Shown here in pieces: positions 1 through 9,199 of a stretch of DNA of 24,762 nucleotides (position 1 is its first letter; the number at the start of each line of letters is the position of its first letter). The notes beneath the pieces are model-generated. The model was given only the letters and a program-made list of their open reading frames with translations. It made no database searches and was not told the DNA's origin. The DNA is taken from assembly GCA_002790175.1 (NCBI GenBank), contig PFUQ01000040.1:1-24762 (forward strand), in the 5' to 3' direction. The position numbers were made by a program, and so were the translations under genes. The stretch is from Flavobacteriales bacterium CG_4_9_14_3_um_filter_32_8 (GTDB taxonomy: Bacteria; Bacteroidota; Bacteroidia; Flavobacteriales_E; Vicingaceae).

Positions 1-3000
1 GAATCAGGACTTAAGAAAATGCTTGCAATTAAAGGATTTCCAAAAACATCTTTGGTGGTAGTATCAACAGGAATGTATATTTCTTCTGGATTAATCTGAG
101 ATTCAAAACTAAACCAGTTCCTACCTAATAAATTGCAATCGTGAAAAATTCTAGCGAAGCCTTTAAAAGTTAAAAACTCATTGTTGGCAAATAATTTAAC
201 CTTACCATAAAATTCATAATTTGGACTGAGAGTAAATTTGGTCGTGTCTTTTATGTCGGCAGATGCATAGGTTTGTCCAGAAGAATCAACTCCAATATTT
301 TGCAAATAGATAGTTTGCGACTTATTAATCTCATCAACGTAATCTATATAACCACTACCAGCATATTTTTTCTTACCAAATACATTAACAGTAGAATTAT
401 AAATAATGTGATTTTGTGTGATGTAACTTGCAATAATTTTTGAATTATTAAGCGTTTGCATTTTTGCCTTCTTTTCTATCACAATTTTATTACTATCAGG
501 GTAAACCATGGCATCAGCTACATTTAAAAATTTTACTCCATCGGCATAAATCATTTTATTTTTAATATCATATTTTGCTTTTGTAGAGTAAAAACTTAAA
601 GAATCTTGTTCAGGATGTATTGAAATAAACTGAGCTCCTTCCAAGTTTACACCAGAAGCATCTGTTTCTTTAGCAGCTCCTGCTGTAAGTTCAATATCAT
701 CGTTATCCATGTACCACTTAAATTCATCCATAAAACAGATGTATTGCATAGGCTCCATTTCAATATGAGAACCTCCACCATTTGATTTAAATTGACCATA
801 TCGTCCATCAAAAGTTACAAAGGCATTTACATTGTTTGTCGAAAAGGCTAGTGCTTCTGCATCAACGTTTCCCTCATCTTTTAGCCTAAAATCGGCAGTA
901 TCTGAAGCAAAATCTTTAAAATTAAAGCGGATTCGATTGGCTTCTAATTCAGCTTTTTGAAATTCGAAAGTACCTGTACCTGTTAACCCATCTGGTTGTA
1001 TCGTTGTTTGTCCGTGCATGTATGATTTCATATCGTACATGGCAATAGGTTTGTCGATAACTTTATGAATCATAATATCTTGAGTTGGGAACCATCTGGT
1101 GAATACATTTTCTCCTTCTACTGGAGGAAATTCTACTGCTACAGGACTCTCTTCAATACTAAATTTTTGGGCAATAGCATTCATTGAATCTGGAAAAAAG
1201 ATAAAATCGTTAGAGTAAGTTGTGGAGGTAATGTATTCTAATTTTCCATTTCCTCTCAAACCTTCATGACTTAAAAGAATAGTGTCTTTAAAAGTTCCTT
1301 TTCCTCCATACATAGGAAAACCACTTGGTGGTGTTTGTTTTTGGAATCCTAGAGAATGGTCTGGTTGTAAAGTTAATGTTTCTTCAAAATCAGGAAAAAT
1401 ACCTGCAGATAGCATTGTTCCTTTAAACCTTAATTGACTATTGTCGAAATTATCCAAACTATCAATTTTAAAAGGTTCCACATGAAAATAAAATTCATCT
1501 TTATTATATACACCGTTTAGTATGGATTTTTTGTTGTAGAAAACGTAAGAATCTTTATAACTATTGATAATTGGATATTCATCAGCTTTTTTAACACCAG
1601 ATTTATTATTTGGTTTATCAATTAATAAATCTCCATTAATGTTTTCTATTACCGTCTTTACTGGTTTTATGACTGGTCTTCCTTCAATATCTTGTTCGCC
1701 AGTTTCAGCATATATTCTTAATGAATCTACGTTAGGCATTATAATTTTAAAATCATCGTATTTAAATGAAAAATTTCTACCCATAATATCAAACCTTCCA
1801 GCTTGTACAACGCCACTAAAATCAAAGTCTCTATTCTTTTTTAAAGTAATTTCTTTTTGGGAAGGATAAATAATTACTTCTTGCGAATCGCTCACATTTA
1901 CACTATTGATACCCCTCATTTTTAGATCGTAGTTTAACAGACTTAAAGTAGCATTGCTGTAATTTTTAGTGTTGGAATAAAAACCAAGTACATCATAATC
2001 TACATTACCTCCACTTGCTTTTACCCAATTAATTAATTTGTCTTTTAGAGTAAAATATTTACCGTCGTAATTATAATTGATAAATCCTTTGTTAGATAAA
2101 TCGAGCAACATAGTTTCTAATTGAGAATAGGATTTTAACGTAAATTCGGCTAGTTGTTCATTCGTAATGTAATTGGTATCTAATTTTTCGGCTAATTTTT
2201 TTATGTTATATAAAGGATGAGTTGTTTGAAGCGTCATCATTTGCATGTATTCGTCTTTTCTAAAATAGTTGGAGGAAATAAAGGTTGCATCCGTTTTAGT
2301 ACCACCTTCCATATTTTTAAACTCTATCATGGGTGAATCTACTTTCCAATTTAACGATTCAAAATCCATATCTACCTGGTGATATGAATTGAAGTAAGGG
2401 GTGATTTTTATTCCTTTATGATCTCTAATTAAAGTCACACTTCTATCTGCAAGGAAGAATTTAAAAGAAAGACCAGGATGAAAAATAGAATCTGCTTTGA
2501 TATAAAATGTGGCAGCAGCCATCTGAGAAACGATACGCTCTGGCTTAATGATAAAAGTTTTTGCAGTCATTTTTAAAAAAGGAATGTTTTTTTTGTAAAA
2601 AATTACGAAAGCATCTTTATCTTCATTTCCACTACCAATTACTTCTCTACCTTGTAAAGAAAAGCCGCCGATATAATCTACCCCTTCTGAAATTCCTGAC
2701 AACAATAATGTAGCATCGTGAGAATTAAAACGTGGATAAGTAGCTTTTTCTTCATCAACATTTGCTAATACTTTTTCTGATAAAGAACCTTTTAAAGGAC
2801 TTTTAAAATAATAATAATCGTAAAAAATGACATCTTTTATACCGTAGCTTGGTGTTTTAAAATTTATTTCATAGTTATTTATTTCTGCATAAACCGAGTC
2901 AGGTGAAAATCCTGCACGTTCCCAAGTAATTTTTCCGCCTTCTCCATACCATTTAGCTTCGGTAGGATAATAAACTCCTTTGGTGTTATATATCACAGAG

Positions 3001-3569
3001 CTATCTCCTTTAGAATAACAAGTTAATGTTAAGGCTTCAAAACTAATTTTAGGCAAACTATCAAAACCAAAGGTATAATTACCATTGTTTGCTGCCCATG
3101 AATTTGCAGCTGATTTATACAACAAATTTTCATTAAATAAATCGTTACAAGATTTAAGGTAATCTGTAAAATTCTTATTGTCCTTTTCTTTAATTAATGT
3201 GACGATTATTTCTTGCCAACTTTCAAAACTTTTTTCTGTTTGGTACTTACTATTTACAAATTGAGATACTGTAAATAAATAGTTTTTAAAATCAGGGAAA
3301 GCCTTTTTTTTGTTTTTCAACATTAAATTTGCTACTTTATAAACTCCATTTCTTTCATTTTCTGAAAACTTCCCACCAAACCAAGTCCAAGAAAATTCAT
3401 CCATCACTATTTTACCATCTTCTTTTCTTGCAGAAGTTAAAAACTCCTCCATTTCATGAAAAAACAAAGAAGAATCAGAGGAAAATTCTTTTATTTTAGT
3501 TTGAGAATAACTAGAAAAAGATATTATTAAACAACTTAGGGATATTATGTATTTATATAATCTATTCAT
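1..3569 (-). CDS. Very large secreted protein of unknown function (partial, C-terminus beyond window)
   Basis: An uninterrupted minus-strand frame runs from ATG at 3569 to the left edge, giving 1189 complete codons with no stop, so the C-terminus is missing. The first 25 or so residues (MNRLYKYIISLSCLIISFSS, then YSQ) form a signal peptide, so the protein is exported. Residues about 30-165 look helical. From about 165 onward the sequence becomes beta-rich, with many short alternating polar/hydrophobic strands (for example GGKITWERAGF near 205). This loosely recalls OstA/LptA-type repeats, but that is only an impression. Around residues 460-515 a helical stretch (NEQLAEFTLKSYSQLETMLL onward) followed by FINYNYDGKYFTL resembles a winged-helix insert. 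The start overlaps the prmA stop as ATGA, so the two are probably translationally coupled. I do not recognise a named family and assign no function. Confidence 0.85.
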   Translation of the reverse strand, partial: MNRLYKYIISLSCLIISFSSYSQTKIKEFSSDSSLFFHEMEEFLTSARKEDGKIVMDEFSWTWFGGKFSENERNGVYKVANLMLKNKKKAFPDFKNYLFTVSQFVNSKYQTEKSFESWQEIIVTLIKEKDNKNFTDYLKSCNDLFNENLLYKSAANSWAANNGNYTFGFDSLPKISFEALTLTCYSKGDSSVIYNTKGVYYPTEAKWYGEGGKITWERAGFSPDSVYAEINNYEINFKTPSYGIKDVIFYDYYYFKSPLKGSLSEKVLANVDEEKATYPRFNSHDATLLLSGISEGVDYIGGFSLQGREVIGSGNEDKDAFVIFYKKNIPFLKMTAKTFIIKPERIVSQMAAATFYIKADSIFHPGLSFKFFLADRSVTLIRDHKGIKITPYFNSYHQVDMDFESLNWKVDSPMIEFKNMEGGTKTDATFISSNYFRKDEYMQMMTLQTTHPLYNIKKLAEKLDTNYITNEQLAEFTLKSYSQLETMLLDLSNKGFINYNYDGKYFTLKDKLINWVKASGGNVDYDVLGFYSNTKNYSNATLSLLNYDLKMRGINSVNVSDSQEVIIYPSQKEITLKKNRDFDFSGVVQAGRFDIMGRNFSFKYDDFKIIMPNVDSLRIYAETGEQDIEGRPVIKPVKTVIENINGDLLIDKPNNKSGVKKADEYPIINSYKDSYVFYNKKSILNGVYNKDEFYFHVEPFKIDSLDNFDNSQLRFKGTMLSAGIFPDFEETLTLQPDHSLGFQKQTPPSGFPMYGGKGTFKDTILLSHEGLRGNGKLEYITSTTYSNDFIFFPDSMNAIAQKFSIEESPVAVEFPPVEGENVFTRWFPTQDIMIHKVIDKPIAMYDMKSYMHGQTTIQPDGLTGTGTFEFQKAELEANRIRFNFKDFASDTADFRLKDEGNVDAEALAFSTNNVNAFVTFDGRYGQFKSNGGGSHIEMEPMQYICFMDEFKWYMDNDDIELTAGAAKETDASGVNLEGAQFISIHPEQDSLSFYSTKAKYDIKNKMIYADGVKFLNVADAMVYPDSNKIVIEKKAKMQTLNNSKIIASYITQNHIIYNSTVNVFGKKKYAGSGYIDYVDEINKSQTIYLQNIGVDSSGQTYASADIKDTTKFTLSPNYEFYGKVKLFANNEFLTFKGFARIFHDCNLLGRNWFSFESQINPEEIYIPVDTTTKDVFGNPLIASIFLSPD

Positions 3570-4399
3570 TTTTTTATTAGATGTAACATTAACCACTCTT
3601 TTTTTTCTTCACAATAAGTGAGCTCTAAACCTAATTTAGATGCTTCTGCTAATAATAAATTTTTATCGACGTTAAAAAATCCACTCAACAATAAATTTCC
3701 ACCTTTTGATAGCACATTAGCATACTTATTCATATCGTTTAAAAGAATATTTCTATTAATATTTGCCAAAATAGCATCAAAATTAGTATCAATAAGCAAT
3801 TCCGCACCACCTTGTTTAACAACTATCTCCATACAATTATTATTCCTAATATTTTCGAGTGTATTTTGATATGCCCACTCATCAATATCTATCGCTTCAA
3901 CGTATTGAGCTTTTTTGAGTTGAGCTAAAATAGCCAATACACCAGTTCCACAACCCATGTCAAGCACTTTTTTATTGGTAACATCTATCTCTAACAACCG
4001 CTTTATCATTAAATAAGTTGTTTCATGATGACCTGTTCCAAAAGACATTTTTGGGTCAATAATAATGTCAAACTCAATGTTGGTTATTTTTTTATGAAAA
4101 TTAGCTCTGATGTAACATCTATTCTCAACATGTATAGGGGTAAAACTTTTCTCCCATGTTTCATTCCAATTTTGATCTTTTATTGTTTTTGTTGAATAAG
4201 TAATGCTAAATTCCGAATTTTTTATAATTCTTAATTTTTTAATATCATTATCATTGAAAAAACTAGACTGAATATAAGCTTCCAATCCTTGTTCAGTTTC
4301 AACAAAACTTTCATAACCAATTTCTGAAAGCTCTGCTACTAATATATCTCGACCTACTTCTAAAGGCACTATTGTTGCAGAAAATTCGATGTAATCCAT
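3566..4399 (-). CDS. prmA: Ribosomal protein L11 methyltransferase PrmA
   Basis: This 277-residue protein is an S-adenosylmethionine-dependent methyltransferase that trimethylates ribosomal protein L11 in the cytosol. The N-terminal third (1-110) is the substrate-recognition part. The catalytic domain follows with the PrmA signature FGTGHHET at 120-127, the SAM-binding motif LDMGCGTGVLAI at 146-157, the acidic ribose-binding end of strand 2 (AIDID, 169-173) and the NINR motif at 213-216. Length fits the shorter form found in Bacteroidota; the E. coli protein is about 293 residues. The ATG at 4399 gives a family-typical start (MDYIEF). The gene is first in a minus-strand pair: its TGA overlaps the ATG of the large secreted protein by two bases. 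I saw no clear -7 element directly upstream. Confidence 0.97.
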   Translation of the reverse strand: MDYIEFSATIVPLEVGRDILVAELSEIGYESFVETEQGLEAYIQSSFFNDNDIKKLRIIKNSEFSITYSTKTIKDQNWNETWEKSFTPIHVENRCYIRANFHKKITNIEFDIIIDPKMSFGTGHHETTYLMIKRLLEIDVTNKKVLDMGCGTGVLAILAQLKKAQYVEAIDIDEWAYQNTLENIRNNNCMEIVVKQGGAELLIDTNFDAILANINRNILLNDMNKYANVLSKGGNLLLSGFFNVDKNLLLAEASKLGLELTYCEEKKEWLMLHLIKK

Positions 4400-4482
4400 A
4401 TTTTTTTTGAATGGGATATAAAAAAACGAAAAATTTCTTTAAGAACTTATAAAATTCAAATTTCATTTAACATTTTTTACAA

Positions 4483-4511
4483 TTTAGTAAACTTCATTTG
4501 TTTTATCTTTA
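4483..4511 (+). promoter_or_regulatory. Possible promoter of the CarboxypepD_reg-like gene
   Basis: TATCTTTA at 4504-4511 matches the Bacteroidota -7 consensus TAnnTTTG at all but the last base. TTTA at 4483-4486 could be the -33 element with a 17-base spacer. The element ends 13 bases before the ATG at 4525. Both boxes are imperfect, so this is a weak call. Confidence 0.35.
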
Positions 4512-4524
4512 TCAAAATTAAACG

Positions 4525-5115
4525 ATGAAAAAGGGTAAATTAATAATTATCCTATTATTATTTCCTTTTATAGTTTATAACCAAACTATAACAGAAAACT
4601 CATTTATTTTATCAGGCACAGTTGTAGATGGATTAAGTAATCAACCATTAGTTGGTGGCCATTTACTTACCAATAGAAATATAGGAACAAAAACCGACGA
4701 GTTGGGAGAATTCACCATTATTGTTTACCCTAAAGATACGCTCAAAATTTCTTATATCGGTTTTAAAACAATTCATTATATGGTTCCTTATTTAGAAAAT
4801 GGTAAATACCTCATTAAATTTAAATTGTTTACCGACTCTATTGCATTGGCGGAAATACAAATATTTCCTTGGCCTACTTATGATGAATTTAAACAAGCTT
4901 TTGTTACCCTAAACAAACAGGAAGAGCAAATAAAAATGGAAGGTGTAAAAATGTACCAAGACAGAAATATTGAGCCATGGGAATTTCCTCCTTTAAGCAT
5001 TATTAGTAATCCTATTTCTTTCTTGTACGACAAACTCTTAGATAAAAGGGCTAAACTAAGAAGGAGATTAGAAAGAAATAGAAATACCATTAGAGAATCG
5101 TTGATGGATGATTAA
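4525..5115 (+). CDS. Secreted CarboxypepD_reg-like beta-sandwich protein
   Basis: This 196-residue protein begins with a signal peptide (MKKGKLIIILLLFPFIVYNQ), so it is exported. Residues about 28-110 form one carboxypeptidase-regulatory-like beta-sandwich: the typical opening SGTVVDGLSNQPLVGGHLL is followed by GTKTDELGEFTI and LKISYIGFKT. This domain is common in Bacteroidota as a stand-alone envelope module and as the N-terminus of TonB-dependent receptors. No receptor plug or barrel follows here. The C-terminal part (115-196) is helical and strongly basic and ends in an arginine-rich stretch (KLRRRLERNRN). The function is unknown; the domain usually acts in protein or glycan binding. It stands alone on the plus strand, divergent from prmA. 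Confidence 0.85.
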   Translation: MKKGKLIIILLLFPFIVYNQTITENSFILSGTVVDGLSNQPLVGGHLLTNRNIGTKTDELGEFTIIVYPKDTLKISYIGFKTIHYMVPYLENGKYLIKFKLFTDSIALAEIQIFPWPTYDEFKQAFVTLNKQEEQIKMEGVKMYQDRNIEPWEFPPLSIISNPISFLYDKLLDKRAKLRRRLERNRNTIRESLMDD

Positions 5116-5136
5116 TTTTTTAAATAGTTGTTATAT

Positions 5137-5171
5137 TTTGAACCTAATATATCTTTTTTTATATATATTTG
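5137..5171 (+). promoter_or_regulatory. Promoter of the ACT-domain gene
   Basis: TATATTTG at 5164-5171 is a perfect TAnnTTTG -7 element. TTTG at 5137-5140 can serve as the -33 element with a 23-base spacer, the upper end of the usual range. Transcription would start near 5176, about 20 bases before the ATG at 5197. Confidence 0.55.
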
Positions 5172-5196
5172 ACAATAACTGTTAAATTTTTAGTGT

Positions 5197-5862
5197 ATGA
5201 AAGCTACTCATGTAATTGTCGAAGAAATTATTAAAAAATCCCCTTTCTTAGAAGAAGCATTGGCCGAAGGAATTATTAATCTTTCCTCTTTATCAAGACA
5301 AATAAAAGCTGAAATTGATGAGCAACTTCACAAGGATGTTCAAATTGGTGCAATTGTGATGGCTCTAAAAAGGTTATCACCTAAATTTGACCCAAATTTA
5401 AAACTACGAGTAAAAAGAGTGATTAGTAAATTAGGAGATATTACAGTAAGATCCAAAATTACTTATTATACGTTTGAAAATTCTGAGACTATTATAGAAA
5501 AACAAGCTGAATTACTAAGAAGATTAAAAGGTAAAAAAGATACTTTTTTTGCTTTTTCTCAAGGTGTTTATGAAACAACTATTATATTAAGTGATTCCGA
5601 ACATAATGATATTGATAATCTTTTTAAACAAGAAACTAGTGTGCAAGAAACTAGTGGATTATCATCTATCACTATCAAATTACCAAGTGAAAATTCTGAT
5701 GTTTCTGGAATTTATTATTTCATTCTTAAAAAAATAGCTTGGGAAGGAATTAATATATTAGATTTAATATCAACCACTCACGAATTTACTATTATTGTAA
5801 ATGATGAAAGTGTTGACAGAGCTTTTTCTATCTTAAAAAACTTAAATAAAGGAGATTATTAA
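5197..5862 (+). CDS. ACT-domain protein with an HTH-like N-terminus
   Basis: This 221-residue cytosolic protein has no signal peptide or membrane segment. Residues about 15-65 (INLSSLSRQIKAEI, then IGAIVMALKRLS) look like a compact helical, possibly winged-helix, domain. Residues about 155-215 read as an ACT domain: SSITIKLPSENSDVSGIYYF, then a helix, then INILDLISTTHEFTIIVND and a closing helix. This order resembles the ACT domains of aspartate kinases. ACT domains usually bind small ligands such as amino acids. A DNA-binding or sensing role is therefore plausible but inferred. No kinase domain is present. The gene has its own promoter and converges on pntB, with only 28 bases between the two stops. 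Confidence 0.75.
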   Translation: MKATHVIVEEIIKKSPFLEEALAEGIINLSSLSRQIKAEIDEQLHKDVQIGAIVMALKRLSPKFDPNLKLRVKRVISKLGDITVRSKITYYTFENSETIIEKQAELLRRLKGKKDTFFAFSQGVYETTIILSDSEHNDIDNLFKQETSVQETSGLSSITIKLPSENSDVSGIYYFILKKIAWEGINILDLISTTHEFTIIVNDESVDRAFSILKNLNKGDY

Positions 5863-5870
5863 CCTTTTTT
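5848..5870 (+). terminator. Possible weak terminator of the ACT-domain gene
   Basis: AAAGG at 5848-5852 can pair with CCTTT at 5863-5867 around a 10-base loop, and the run of T continues to 5870. The hairpin spans the stop codon and has only five pairs, so the call is weak. Confidence 0.25.
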
Positions 5871-5890
5871 ATAATTCGAATTTAAAGTTT

Positions 5891-7291
5891 TTATCCTTTT
5901 AAAAATCCCATTATTTTTTCAACGCTATCTTTCGCATCACCATAAAGCATTTCGGCATTTGGTTTATAAAATAATGGATTTTCAACTCCTGCATAACCTA
6001 CAGCCATAGAACGTTTCATAATAATTACCGTTTTTGCTTTCCACACTTCAATTACAGGCATTCCATAAATTGGACTAGCTGGATCGTCTTGGGCACCAGG
6101 ATTTACTACATCGTTAGCACCAATAACCATTACTACATCAGTATTAGGTAAATCAGGGTTAATTTCATCCATTTCCATCACAATATCATAAGGAACATTT
6201 GCTTCAGCTAACAATACGTTCATGTGACCAGGTAAACGTCCAGCCACTGGATGTATAGCAAATTTAACATCTTTGCCTTCTTTTCTTAAATATTGAACCA
6301 TTTCATAAATTGGGTATTGTGCTTTTGCAACAGCCATTCCGTAACCTGGAACAATTACTACCGAATTTGCTTCTTTTAATAATTGTGCAACTGCATCATA
6401 ATTTAGCGATGTAACTTCTCCTTCCATTTCTTTTGCTTCCCCTTTCGCCACAGCTCCAAATCCACCTAAAATAACGGATATAAAAGATCGATTCATAGCT
6501 TTGCACATAATGATAGAAAGTATAGCACCAGAACTACCAACTAAGGCACCTGTAATAATTAATAAATCGTTTCCTAACATAAACCCTGCTGCTGCGGCTG
6601 CCCAGCCAGAATAAGAATTTAGCATAGAAACCACCACTGGCATATCTGCTCCACCAATTGCCATTACCAACATAACACCAATAAAAGCGGCCATTGCAGT
6701 CATAATGTATAGATAAGTCATACCAGTAGCTACATCAACTCCAACAAATAAAAATCCCAAAACAAAACAAGCTATCAATAATATGATATTAACGAGGTGT
6801 CTTCCTGGGTATAAAAATGGTTTACTGGTAACTTTTCCTTCCAATTTTCCCCATGCAATGATAGAGCCAGTAAAAGTAATTGCACCAATAAAAACACCAA
6901 TAAAAACCTCTACTAAGTGAATAGTATGCTCCGACCCAGCAAGTGTTTGCGTATCGGCATCAATATAAGATCCGTAACCTACCAAAACTGCTGCTAGTCC
7001 AACAAAACTGTGCAAAATAGCAACCAACTGAGGCATAGAAGTCATTTCGACTTTACGAGCCACTAAAATTCCAATTACCGATGCAATGGCAATAGCAACA
7101 ATAATATAAATATGACCTTCAACTCCTTGTCCTAAAACGGTAGCGACAATAGCTATTATCATACCGATAATTCCATATAAAACGCCACGTTTTGCTGATT
7201 CTTGAGAAGATAATCCTCCTAAACTAAGTATAAACAGAATACCTGCAAATAAGTATGCTGCTGTTTGTATTTCTTTTCCTATTTCAATCAT
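5891..7291 (-). CDS. pntB: NAD(P) transhydrogenase subunit beta (PntB)
   Basis: PntB is the second subunit of the proton-translocating transhydrogenase, which moves hydride between NADH and NADP+ at the expense of the proton gradient. The 466 residues match the E. coli length closely (about 462). Residues 1-265 are a series of hydrophobic helices forming the membrane domain. Residues about 290-466 are the NADP(H)-binding domain III. Visible signatures are VVIVPGYGMAVAKAQ near 311, HPVAGRLPGHMNVLLAEA, VVMVIGANDVVNPGAQDDP and KRSMAVGYAGVENPLF. The start ATG at 7291 lies six bases after the pntA stop, so the two subunits are co-transcribed and probably co-translated. It converges on the ACT-domain gene. 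Confidence 0.97.
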   Translation of the reverse strand: MIEIGKEIQTAAYLFAGILFILSLGGLSSQESAKRGVLYGIIGMIIAIVATVLGQGVEGHIYIIVAIAIASVIGILVARKVEMTSMPQLVAILHSFVGLAAVLVGYGSYIDADTQTLAGSEHTIHLVEVFIGVFIGAITFTGSIIAWGKLEGKVTSKPFLYPGRHLVNIILLIACFVLGFLFVGVDVATGMTYLYIMTAMAAFIGVMLVMAIGGADMPVVVSMLNSYSGWAAAAAGFMLGNDLLIITGALVGSSGAILSIIMCKAMNRSFISVILGGFGAVAKGEAKEMEGEVTSLNYDAVAQLLKEANSVVIVPGYGMAVAKAQYPIYEMVQYLRKEGKDVKFAIHPVAGRLPGHMNVLLAEANVPYDIVMEMDEINPDLPNTDVVMVIGANDVVNPGAQDDPASPIYGMPVIEVWKAKTVIIMKRSMAVGYAGVENPLFYKPNAEMLYGDAKDSVEKIMGFLKG

Positions 7292-7297
7292 CTTAAA

Positions 7298-8839
7298 TTA
7301 TTTTTTAAACATTTTCAACATTCTATGAGTAACAAAAAATCCACCTACAATATTTATACTGGCAACTAATATTGCAATAGATGCTAATATGGTCATTGGA
7401 GTAGATAAATCATTGGTAGTTTGCAACAATCCGCCCACAATAATAATTCCACTTATTGCATTGGTAACCGCCATTAAAGGAGTATGTAACGAATGAGATA
7501 CATTCCATATTACTTGCCAGCCAATAAATACCGATAATACAAAAACAGTAAAATGTTGCATAAATTCTGCTGGAGCAAATTGTCCTAACACTAACAACAA
7601 TAAACCTATTGAACAAAGTTTAATTACCATTCCTACTGCATCTTTTTTAGCATTTTTTGCAGCTGTTATTTTTGGGTCTTCGACTTCAACTGGAGCTACA
7701 ACTGGTTTTTGAGGACTAACAGGAAGTGGTTTTGGAGGAAAGTTAATTTTCCCATCATAAGTAACCATAGCTCTAGAAACCACGTCATCTTCCATGTCAA
7801 TTTTAAAATTTTCGGCTTTACCCATATCATCTAGTAAATGGCAAAGGTTGTTTCCATATAACTGAGATGCTTGACAAGGTAATTGGTCTAATTTACCTAA
7901 AATGGTAACGCCATTATCGGTAGTATAAACTTCGCCATCTTTAGTCATCGTACAATTACCACCTGAAGATGCTGCTAAGTCAACAATTACAGAACCAGGT
8001 TTCATTGCCGCCACATGATAATCTAATATTAATTTTGGAGCAGGTCTTCCTGGAATCTGAGCAGTAGTAATAATAATGTCAACATCTTTTGCTTGTTCTA
8101 AAAACAATTTCATTTCTGCATCAATAAACTCTTGGCTCATTGCTTTAGAATAACCAGATGCTGTTGCTCCATCTTCTTCAATTTCTACGGTAAGGAACTT
8201 AGCTCCCATTGATTCAATTTGTTCTGCAACTTCTTTTCTAGTATCAAATGCTCTTACAATTGCACCTAATGAGTTGGCTGTTCCAATAGCGGCTAAACCA
8301 GCAACACCAGCACCAACTACTAAAACCTTTGCAGGTTCTACTTTTCCAGCAGCAGTAATTTGACCGTTTAAGAATTTACCATAATAATTAGCTCCTTCTA
8401 TTACCGAACGATAACCAGCTATGTTTGCCATAGAAGACAAAACATCCATTTTTTGAGCTCTGGAGATTCTAGGAATGGTGTCCATTGCCACCGCATTTAC
8501 TTTTTTATCGGCTAATTTTTGCAATAAATCAGGATTTTGTGCTGGCCATAAATAGCTCAATAACACTAAATCTTCTTTCATCAAGTCAATTTCTTCAACT
8601 GTAGGTCCAAGTACTTTAAGAACAATGTCAGATTTGCTATAAATATCAGCAGCTAATGGAACAATTGTAGCTCCTGCTGCCTCAAATTCAGCATTTGAAA
8701 AATTTGCTTTAACACCAGCATTACTCTGAACAAATACATTAAAGCCTTGCTTAATTAAACGCAAAACTGTTTTTGGAGTAGCTGCCACTCTTAATTCTTT
8801 TGGGTTTATTTCTGATGGAATTCCAACTTTCATACTCAT
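7298..8839 (-). CDS. pntA: NAD(P) transhydrogenase subunit alpha (PntA)
   Basis: PntA carries the NAD(H)-binding domain I and part of the membrane domain of the transhydrogenase. The 513 residues match the E. coli-type fused alpha subunit (about 510), not the split form found in some bacteria. Residues 1-380 are domain I, with the alanine dehydrogenase-like fold, the dinucleotide motif VVGAGVAG at 174-181, and the mobile-loop region PRISRAQKMD near 123. A proline-rich linker (residues about 366-385) leads to four C-terminal hydrophobic helices (about 400-505). Two close starts exist, ATG at 8839 and at 8833; both give a normal N-terminus (MKVGIPSE). It is the first gene of the pntA-pntB operon, behind a good -7 element. 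Confidence 0.97.
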   Translation of the reverse strand: MSMKVGIPSEINPKELRVAATPKTVLRLIKQGFNVFVQSNAGVKANFSNAEFEAAGATIVPLAADIYSKSDIVLKVLGPTVEEIDLMKEDLVLLSYLWPAQNPDLLQKLADKKVNAVAMDTIPRISRAQKMDVLSSMANIAGYRSVIEGANYYGKFLNGQITAAGKVEPAKVLVVGAGVAGLAAIGTANSLGAIVRAFDTRKEVAEQIESMGAKFLTVEIEEDGATASGYSKAMSQEFIDAEMKLFLEQAKDVDIIITTAQIPGRPAPKLILDYHVAAMKPGSVIVDLAASSGGNCTMTKDGEVYTTDNGVTILGKLDQLPCQASQLYGNNLCHLLDDMGKAENFKIDMEDDVVSRAMVTYDGKINFPPKPLPVSPQKPVVAPVEVEDPKITAAKNAKKDAVGMVIKLCSIGLLLLVLGQFAPAEFMQHFTVFVLSVFIGWQVIWNVSHSLHTPLMAVTNAISGIIIVGGLLQTTNDLSTPMTILASIAILVASINIVGGFFVTHRMLKMFKK

Positions 8840-9199
8840 AAATTTTTAAGTTATTAATGGATTGCTGTAATTGAAGGTCTTTTAAAAAAAGTAACACCAA
8901 ATCTATTATCGCTAGATTTATTACAACTCACCAATCTTATCTTTCTTTAACACTATAATTCTATATAATTTCTATATAGTTTGCGAATTTATAAATAAAA
9001 CACTAACTAAATAAAAAAAATAATTTAAAGCTAATTCAAATCTGTCTGATTGATTTTCTTTCATTTTTTCAAAAGTAGAAAGTTTATTGTATTCAAAATA
9101 TAACTTTTATCATATTCTGAACTATTTTTATTTGAATGTATCGATAACATCCATATAAATGAATAGAAAATTTAGAAGTAACTTATTAAAATGTAATGT
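8840..9199. other. 360-base intergenic stretch between pntA and the transglycosylase gene
   Basis: No open frame of gene quality is seen on either strand. The part near pntA holds its promoter. Around 8959-8978 the sequence TTCTATATA occurs twice, 11 bases apart, followed by TTTGCG. The remainder (about 8990-9198) is very AT-rich and I see no hairpin with a T-tract and no RNA gene in it. Confidence 0.6.
8898..8927 (-). promoter_or_regulatory. Promoter of pntA-pntB
   Basis: On the minus strand TAGATTTG (8905-8898) is a perfect TAnnTTTG -7 element. GTTG (8927-8924), 18 bases further upstream, matches three of the four -33 bases. Transcription would start near 8892, giving a leader of about 50 bases. 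The -7 box lies in a 7-bp inverted repeat, AAATCTA at 8899-8905 and TAGATTT at 8913-8919. Confidence 0.55.

Noticed and set aside
1564..1869. Plus-strand open frame of 101 codons
   Set aside because: It lies wholly inside the large minus-strand gene, has no promoter and reads as a hydrophobic shadow of that frame.
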